In this document: one piece after another, positions 6,395 through 11,162 of the stretch
How the letters are laid out: each line of letters opens with the position of its first letter
Position numbering within the stretch: position 1 is the first letter of the stretch
NCBI GenBank assembly: GCA_035637175.1
Contig: DASPXS010000126.1
Coordinates: 1-11,162 of the forward strand
Source of the DNA: AV2 sp035637175
Lineage (GTDB): Bacteria; Verrucomicrobiota; Verrucomicrobiia; Limisphaerales; AV2
Length of the DNA stretch: 11,162 nucleotides
Direction of reading: 5' to 3'
The notes under the pieces: generated by a model
Told to the model about the DNA's origin: nothing
Database searches by the model: none
Seen by the model: only the letters and a program-made list of their open reading frames with translations
Made by a program: the position numbers and the translations under genes

Positions 6395-9300
6395 ATGAAC
6401 TTCTCTCACTTTTTCATTCGGCGCCCGATTTTCGCGGGCGTGCTCTCGATCGTGATCTTCACCATTGGCTTGATCGCCATGTGGCGGCTGCCGATCAGCG
6501 AATATCCGGAGGTGGTCCCGCCCACCATCGTCGTGCGCGCGACCTATCCCGGAGCGAACCCGAAGACCATCGCCGAAACGGTCGCTTCCCCGCTGGAACA
6601 GGCCGTCAATGGGGTCGAGGACTCGCTCTACATGTTCTCCCAGGCCACGGGCGACGGCGTGATGACGCTGACGGTGACCTTCAAACTGGGCACGGACATC
6701 GACAAGGCCCAGGTGCAGGTGCAGAACCGCGTTTCGCAGGCGCTGCCCAAATTGCCCGAAGAGGTCCGGCGGCTCGGCGTGACGACGGTCAAACAATCGC
6801 CCGACCTCACCCTGGTGGTGCACCTGTTCTCGCCGAACGGTCGCTACGACGAAGTCTATCTTCGCAATTACGCCACGTTGCAGGTGAAGGATGTGTTGGC
6901 CCGGATTCCCGGCGCGGGCGACGTGGAAGTCTTCGGTTCCGGCGACTACGCGATGCGCGTCTGGCTGGATCCGGACAGGATTGCCGCCAGAAACCTCACG
7001 GCCAGCGACGTCGTCGGTGCCATCCGAGAACAGAACGTGCAGGTGGCCGCCGGCGCCATCGGCCAGCAGCCGGTGAGCCGGCCGGTGGACTTCGAGCTGC
7101 AGATCAACGCCAAAGGCCGGCTGATTTCCCCCGAGGAGTTTGGTCAGATCGTCGTGAAGACCGGTTCCAGCGGTGAAAAAATATTGCTCAAAGACGTGGC
7201 CCGCATCGAACTGGGCGCCTCGGGCTATTCGCTGCGCTCGCTGCTGAACAACAAGACCGCCGTGGCGCTGCCCATCTTTCAGTCGCCCGGCGCCAATGCC
7301 ATCCAGCTCTCCACCGACGTCCGTCACGCCATGGATGAGCTCAAGAAAAATTTCCCGGAAGGCATCGACTACGCGGTGGTGTATGACCCGACGGTCTTCG
7401 TGCGGCATTCCATCGAGGCGGTGGTCCACACCCTCCTCGAGGCCATTTTGCTGGTCGTCATTGTGGTCATCATCTTTCTTCAGACCTGGCGCGCCTCGGT
7501 CATTCCGCTCGCCGCCGTGCCGGTTTCGCTGGTGGGGACGTTCGCCGTCATGCTCGCCCTCGGTTTCAGCATCAATGCCCTGTCGCTCTTCGGCCTGGTG
7601 CTGGCCATCGGCATCGTCGTGGACGACGCCATCGTCGTCGTCGAAAACGTCGAGCGCAACATCGCGCTGGGATTGTCGCCCTTCGAGGCCACCCGGCGCG
7701 CCATGAACGAAGTGACCGGACCCATCGTGGCGACGGCCCTCGTGCTCTGCGCCGTCTTTGTGCCCACGGCATTCATCAGCGGATTGACCGGCCAGTTTTA
7801 CAAGCAGTTCGCCATCACCATCGCCATCTCGACGGTCATTTCCGCCTTCAACTCGCTCACGCTTTCGCCGGCGTTGTGCGCGGTGTTGCTCAAGGACCAT
7901 CACGCGCCGAAAGACCGGTTCGCGCGGCTCATGGACGCGTTGTTCGGCTGGTTCTTCCGGCCATTTAACCGGGTGTTTGCCTGGTCGGGCGGAAAATATG
8001 CCGCGGGTGTCGGCGGCGTGATTCGCAAGAGCGCCGTCGCGTTGCTGGTCTATGGCGGACTCGTGTTTCTCACCGGCTGGGGTTTCAACAAGGTTCCGAC
8101 CGGTTTCGTGCCGACGCAGGACAAGCAATACCTTGTCGCCTTCGCGCAATTGCCGGACGCGTCATCGCTCGATCGCACCGAGGCGGTGATCCGCCGGATG
8201 TCGGAGCTCGGACTCAAACAAGCGGGCGTGCAGGACGCGGTGGCGTTCCCGGGATTGAGCATCAGTGGATTCAGCGTGGCGCCCAACGCGGGGATCGTCT
8301 TCTTCGGACTGAAACCGTTTGATGAACGCAGGACGCCGAACCTCAGCGGGCCGGCCATCGCGGGCGCGTTGAACCGGCAGTTCGCCGGGATTCAGGACGC
8401 GTTTGTGCTCGCTGTGCCGCCGCCGCCAGTGATGGGGCTCGGCACCATCGGCGGTTTCAAACTCTACGTCGAGGACCGCGCGGACCTGGGTTACGACGCG
8501 TTGTTTCAGACGCTGCAGACGATCATCGCCAAAGGCTATCAGACGCCCGGTCTGGCGGGCGTGTTTTCGACCTTCACCGTAAACGTGCCGCAACTGGACG
8601 CGGACATCGACCGTGTCAAAGCCAAACAGCAGGGCGTCCCGCTGCAGAATCTTTTCGAGACCATGCAGATCTACCTCGGCTCGCTTTACGTGAACGACTT
8701 CAACCGCTTTGGCCGCACGTATCAGGTCATCGCGCAGGCCGACGCGCGGTTTCGCGACCGGCCCGAAGACATCACGCGGCTGAAGACGCGCAACGCGCAG
8801 GGCCAGATGGTGCCGCTCGGCACCCTGATCAAAGTCAAAGAAGCGTATGGCCCCGACCGCGCGATGCGCTACAACGGCTATCCGGCGGCGGAAATCAACG
8901 GCGGCCCGGCGCCCGGTTTCAGTTCCGGCCAGGCGGAGGCGCTGATCGCGAAACTGGCGAGTGAAAACCTGCCCAAAGGCCTGGCCTTCGAGTGGACCGA
9001 TCTGACCTATCAACGCATCCTGGCCGGCAACACCGCGGTTTATGTCTATCCGCTCTGTCTCCTGCTGGTCTTCCTGGTGTTGGCCGCGCAATACGAGAGC
9101 TTCCGGCTGCCGCTGGCCATCATCCTCATCGTGCCGATGTGCCTGCTTTTCGCCATCACCGGCGTGTGGCTCAAAGGCGGCGACAACAACATCTTCACGC
9201 AGATCGGCCTGATCGTCCTTGTCGGCCTCGCCTGCAAGAACGCCATTCTGATCGTCGAGTTCGCCAAGCACAAACAGGACGGCGGCCTCTCGCCGGTCGA

Positions 9301-11053
9301 AGCGGCCATCGAAGCCTGCCGCCTGCGGCTGCGGCCGATTTTGATGACTTCGATCGCGTTCATCGCGGGCGTTTTCCCGCTCGTCAAATCGCATGGCGCC
9401 GGCTCGGAAATGCGCCAGGCAATGGGCATCGCCGTTTTCAGCGGCATGATTGGCGTGACGTTTTTTGGCTTGTTCCTCACGCCCGTGTTCTACGTCACCT
9501 TGATGAAGTTAGGATGGAAGAAGAGTCCTGCGCCGGCGCAGGAGCCGAAAGGGCCGGCGCTGCGTTCTCCGGGAGCGGTGGCCGGAGCGGCCGGCATTGC
9601 ATTGCTCTTCGCGGTCAATTCCGTGACGGCCGGAACTCTGACGGTAGGGCCTGACTACCGGCGGCCCACCAACGACGTTCCCGCAACTTACAAAGCGGCC
9701 GAACTCGGCGCCTGGAAGGAAGGTCGGCCGCTCGATTCCGTGCCCAAGGGCAATTGGTGGGAAGTCTTTGGCGACGCCACTTTGAATGAACTGGAATCGA
9801 AAGCGGTGGGGGCCAATCAAGAACTCAAGGCCGCCGTCGCCAGGGTGGATCAGGCGCGCGCCAACGCCCGTGTGGCGCGCAGCGAACTGTTGCCCAGCCT
9901 CAACCTGGATCCCAGTTTCAACCGGCAGCGTTTTTCGCCGAACCAGGAACCCAGTTTCGGCGCGCTGACCGCGAATACCTTCCGCGCGCCGCTCGATCTG
10001 AGCTACGAGATTGACCTCTGGGGCCGCGTCCGCCGCGGATTTGAAAGCGCCCGCGCCGACGCGCAGGCGTCCCTGGCGGCGTTCTACAACGTCCTGCTGA
10101 CGCTCCAGGCCGATGTCGCCCAAAACTATTTTGCTCTGCGGGCGCTCGACGCTGAAATCGCCACGGTCACTGGCACAGTGGACTTGCGCAAAGAACAGGT
10201 CCGGCTCGTGCGCAGCCGTTTCGAAGGCGGCATCGGCAGCGAATTGGACGTCGCTCGCGCGGAAACCGAGTTGGCCACGACCGAGGCCGAGGCCGCCTCG
10301 CTGGCCCAGCGTCGCAACGAACTGGAGAACGCCATCGCCATCCTGGTCGGCAGCAATCCCTCCGTGTTTCACCTCCCGCCTGAGGGCGCAACCGGCTGGA
10401 ATCCCCAGCCACCCGACATTCCGGCAGGCTTGCCGGGGGACTTGCTGGAGCGCCGGCCCGACGTCGCGGAAGCGGAGCGCCAGTTGGCTTCCGCCAATGC
10501 CCGCATCGGCGTTGCCAAAGCGGCGTTCTTTCCGGTGCTGAGTCTCACCGGTTCCGGCGGTTACGTGAGCGGCGACATCGACTCTCTGTTCAAGTGGGAC
10601 AGCCGCATGTGGTCGATTGGCCCGAGCCTTTCCCTTCCCATCTTTGCGGGCGGCCGGAACCGGGCCAATTACAAACGCTCGCAGGCCGCGTTTGAAGAGG
10701 CGGTTGCGCGCTTTCGCCAGCACGTGCTGGTCGCCTTTGGCGACGTCGAGAACAGCCTTTCCGGCATTCGTCATCTGGTTGACCAGGCCGCCGCCCAACA
10801 GCGCGCGGTTACCAACGCCCGTCGCGCCGCCGAGCTGGCCACGGACCGCTATCGCTCCGGCATCGTCAGTTACCTCGAAGTCGTGGATGCCAGCCGCGAC
10901 GCGCTCCAGGCCGAGCGCGCCAACGCGCAGCTCGCCGGACAGCGCCTGATCACAACCGTTCAACTGGTCAAAGCCCTCGGCGGGGGCTGGAGCGAACGGC
11001 AGATTTTCGCATCTTCTCTCCGCGCTCAACCTTCAACCGAAAACCGAAAGTGA
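6395..11053 (+). CDS. Fused RND multidrug efflux transporter (MexF/OqxB-like) and NodT/OprM-type outer-membrane factor
   Basis: One uninterrupted 1552-codon ORF encodes two normally separate proteins. Residues 1-1040 form a complete HAE1-type RND permease: first membrane helix IRRPIFAGVLSIVIF, ISEYPEVVPP at its end, the TM4 proton-relay pair D410-D411 in VVDDAIVVVENVER, the TM10 lysine K948 in CKNAILIVEFAKH, and the TM11 arginine in RLRPILMTS. NGRYDEVYLRNYA and REQNVQVAAGAIGQQP are typical of the MexF/OqxB branch. Residues 1041-1059 are a charged, proline-rich linker and 1060-1079 a hydrophobic segment. Residues 1080-1552 form a full outer-membrane factor: VGPDYRRP, WWEVFGD, YEIDLWGRVRR, LLERRPDVAEAERQLASANA, GPSLSLPIFAGGR. 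The family's usual N-terminal lipidation cysteine is absent. RND-OMF fusions are known to me among heavy-metal (CusA/CzcA) pumps of Bacteroidetes; for an HAE1 pump it is unusual. A lost stop codon or assembly error is the main alternative, although no frame change is needed. Confidence 0.95.
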   Translation: MNFSHFFIRRPIFAGVLSIVIFTIGLIAMWRLPISEYPEVVPPTIVVRATYPGANPKTIAETVASPLEQAVNGVEDSLYMFSQATGDGVMTLTVTFKLGTDIDKAQVQVQNRVSQALPKLPEEVRRLGVTTVKQSPDLTLVVHLFSPNGRYDEVYLRNYATLQVKDVLARIPGAGDVEVFGSGDYAMRVWLDPDRIAARNLTASDVVGAIREQNVQVAAGAIGQQPVSRPVDFELQINAKGRLISPEEFGQIVVKTGSSGEKILLKDVARIELGASGYSLRSLLNNKTAVALPIFQSPGANAIQLSTDVRHAMDELKKNFPEGIDYAVVYDPTVFVRHSIEAVVHTLLEAILLVVIVVIIFLQTWRASVIPLAAVPVSLVGTFAVMLALGFSINALSLFGLVLAIGIVVDDAIVVVENVERNIALGLSPFEATRRAMNEVTGPIVATALVLCAVFVPTAFISGLTGQFYKQFAITIAISTVISAFNSLTLSPALCAVLLKDHHAPKDRFARLMDALFGWFFRPFNRVFAWSGGKYAAGVGGVIRKSAVALLVYGGLVFLTGWGFNKVPTGFVPTQDKQYLVAFAQLPDASSLDRTEAVIRRMSELGLKQAGVQDAVAFPGLSISGFSVAPNAGIVFFGLKPFDERRTPNLSGPAIAGALNRQFAGIQDAFVLAVPPPPVMGLGTIGGFKLYVEDRADLGYDALFQTLQTIIAKGYQTPGLAGVFSTFTVNVPQLDADIDRVKAKQQGVPLQNLFETMQIYLGSLYVNDFNRFGRTYQVIAQADARFRDRPEDITRLKTRNAQGQMVPLGTLIKVKEAYGPDRAMRYNGYPAAEINGGPAPGFSSGQAEALIAKLASENLPKGLAFEWTDLTYQRILAGNTAVYVYPLCLLLVFLVLAAQYESFRLPLAIILIVPMCLLFAITGVWLKGGDNNIFTQIGLIVLVGLACKNAILIVEFAKHKQDGGLSPVEAAIEACRLRLRPILMTSIAFIAGVFPLVKSHGAGSEMRQAMGIAVFSGMIGVTFFGLFLTPVFYVTLMKLGWKKSPAPAQEPKGPALRSPGAVAGAAGIALLFAVNSVTAGTLTVGPDYRRPTNDVPATYKAAELGAWKEGRPLDSVPKGNWWEVFGDATLNELESKAVGANQELKAAVARVDQARANARVARSELLPSLNLDPSFNRQRFSPNQEPSFGALTANTFRAPLDLSYEIDLWGRVRRGFESARADAQASLAAFYNVLLTLQADVAQNYFALRALDAEIATVTGTVDLRKEQVRLVRSRFEGGIGSELDVARAETELATTEAEAASLAQRRNELENAIAILVGSNPSVFHLPPEGATGWNPQPPDIPAGLPGDLLERRPDVAEAERQLASANARIGVAKAAFFPVLSLTGSGGYVSGDIDSLFKWDSRMWSIGPSLSLPIFAGGRNRANYKRSQAAFEEAVARFRQHVLVAFGDVENSLSGIRHLVDQAAAQQRAVTNARRAAELATDRYRSGIVSYLEVVDASRDALQAERANAQLAGQRLITTVQLVKALGGGWSERQIFASSLRAQPSTENRK
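9503..9655 (+). other. Junction of the RND and outer-membrane-factor halves: linker plus internal signal-peptide-like segment
   Basis: The RND part ends in PVFYVTLMKLGWKK. Then come about 20 charged and proline-rich residues and the hydrophobic run GAVAGAAGIALLFAVNSVTA (residues 1060-1079), followed by GTLTVGPDYRRP, the start of the mature channel. The order positive charge, hydrophobic core, VTA before G fits a signal-peptidase-I type site after residue 1079. Because RND C-termini lie in the cytoplasm, this segment could be a thirteenth helix that carries the channel domain across the membrane. In-frame ATG 9503 (Met1037) could also serve as an internal start; GTG 9578 is weaker because it would lack the basic n-region. 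Confidence 0.6.
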
Positions 11054-11061
11054 AATCAGTC

Positions 11062-11162
11062 ATGAACATCAGATATAACAAGCCCGACGGTGCCCGCCAT
11101 CCCAGGCAATTATTTGTGTTGGTGAACGAATTCAAATTCGACTCTTTCACGATCCGTCCGCG
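11062..11162 (+). CDS. Partial ORF at right edge, unidentified
   Basis: ATG 11062 opens a frame of 33 full codons with no stop before the window ends (it begins MNIRYNKPDGARHPRQL). It starts 8 bp after the stop of the fused pump gene and could be the next gene of the operon. Too little is visible to assign a family, and there is no clear Shine-Dalgarno sequence. The sequence here is more A/T-rich than the pump gene. It may be a genuine gene start or a chance open frame. Confidence 0.4.
   Translation, partial: MNIRYNKPDGARHPRQLFVLVNEFKFDSFTIRP

Noticed and set aside
6386..8149. Minus-strand open frame of 587 codons opposite the RND gene
   Set aside because: The product is rich in H, D, G and R and shows no domain, while the plus strand encodes an unmistakable RND transporter. 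The same applies to the minus frames at 8162-9394 and 9509-11029.

Overview
The window most likely comes from a GC-rich, Gram-negative member of the Planctomycetes-Verrucomicrobia group, with Verrucomicrobiota favoured. The evidence is a large PSCyt1/DUF1549/DUF1553 cytochrome-type protein (a family concentrated in these phyla), a diderm-type tripartite efflux pump, genes without visible Shine-Dalgarno sequences, and palindrome-rich intergenic DNA. No rRNA, tRNA, CRISPR array, integrase or transposase is seen, so the phylum call is inference.

Left region (1-3342, minus strand): one very long gene, open at the left edge, encodes a secreted multidomain protein. In order it has a signal peptide, a PSCyt1 domain (CFSCH), DUF1549 with a second CxxCH, discoidin-like beta-sandwich modules and DUF1553. 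Its promoter can be seen just upstream. A foldback repeat built of octamers sits in frame inside the DUF1553 region. Several plus-strand frames are open opposite this gene, but they are shadows.

Middle region (3343-4110): about 770 bp without a gene. It holds three consecutive nested-palindrome elements. Each has outer inverted arms around two internal hairpins, and the sequences differ between elements. They are followed by the promoter of a regulator.

Right region (4111-11053, plus strand): an efflux locus. It has a TetR-family repressor, a small uncharacterised protein of 91 aa, a MexE/OqxA-like lipoprotein membrane-fusion protein, and a 1552-aa protein. In that last protein a complete MexF/OqxB-like RND inner-membrane pump (about residues 1-1040) continues in frame into a complete NodT/OprM-type outer-membrane factor (about residues 1080-1552). 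The join is a charged linker plus a signal-peptide-like hydrophobic segment. All three parts of the pump are therefore made from two genes, and the fused protein would need proteolytic release, or an internal start, for the outer-membrane part to work. A dyad that shares GTTGACTA with the repressor's own promoter lies downstream of the repressor and may be the operator for the pump genes. A further partial ORF begins at 11062 and runs off the right edge.
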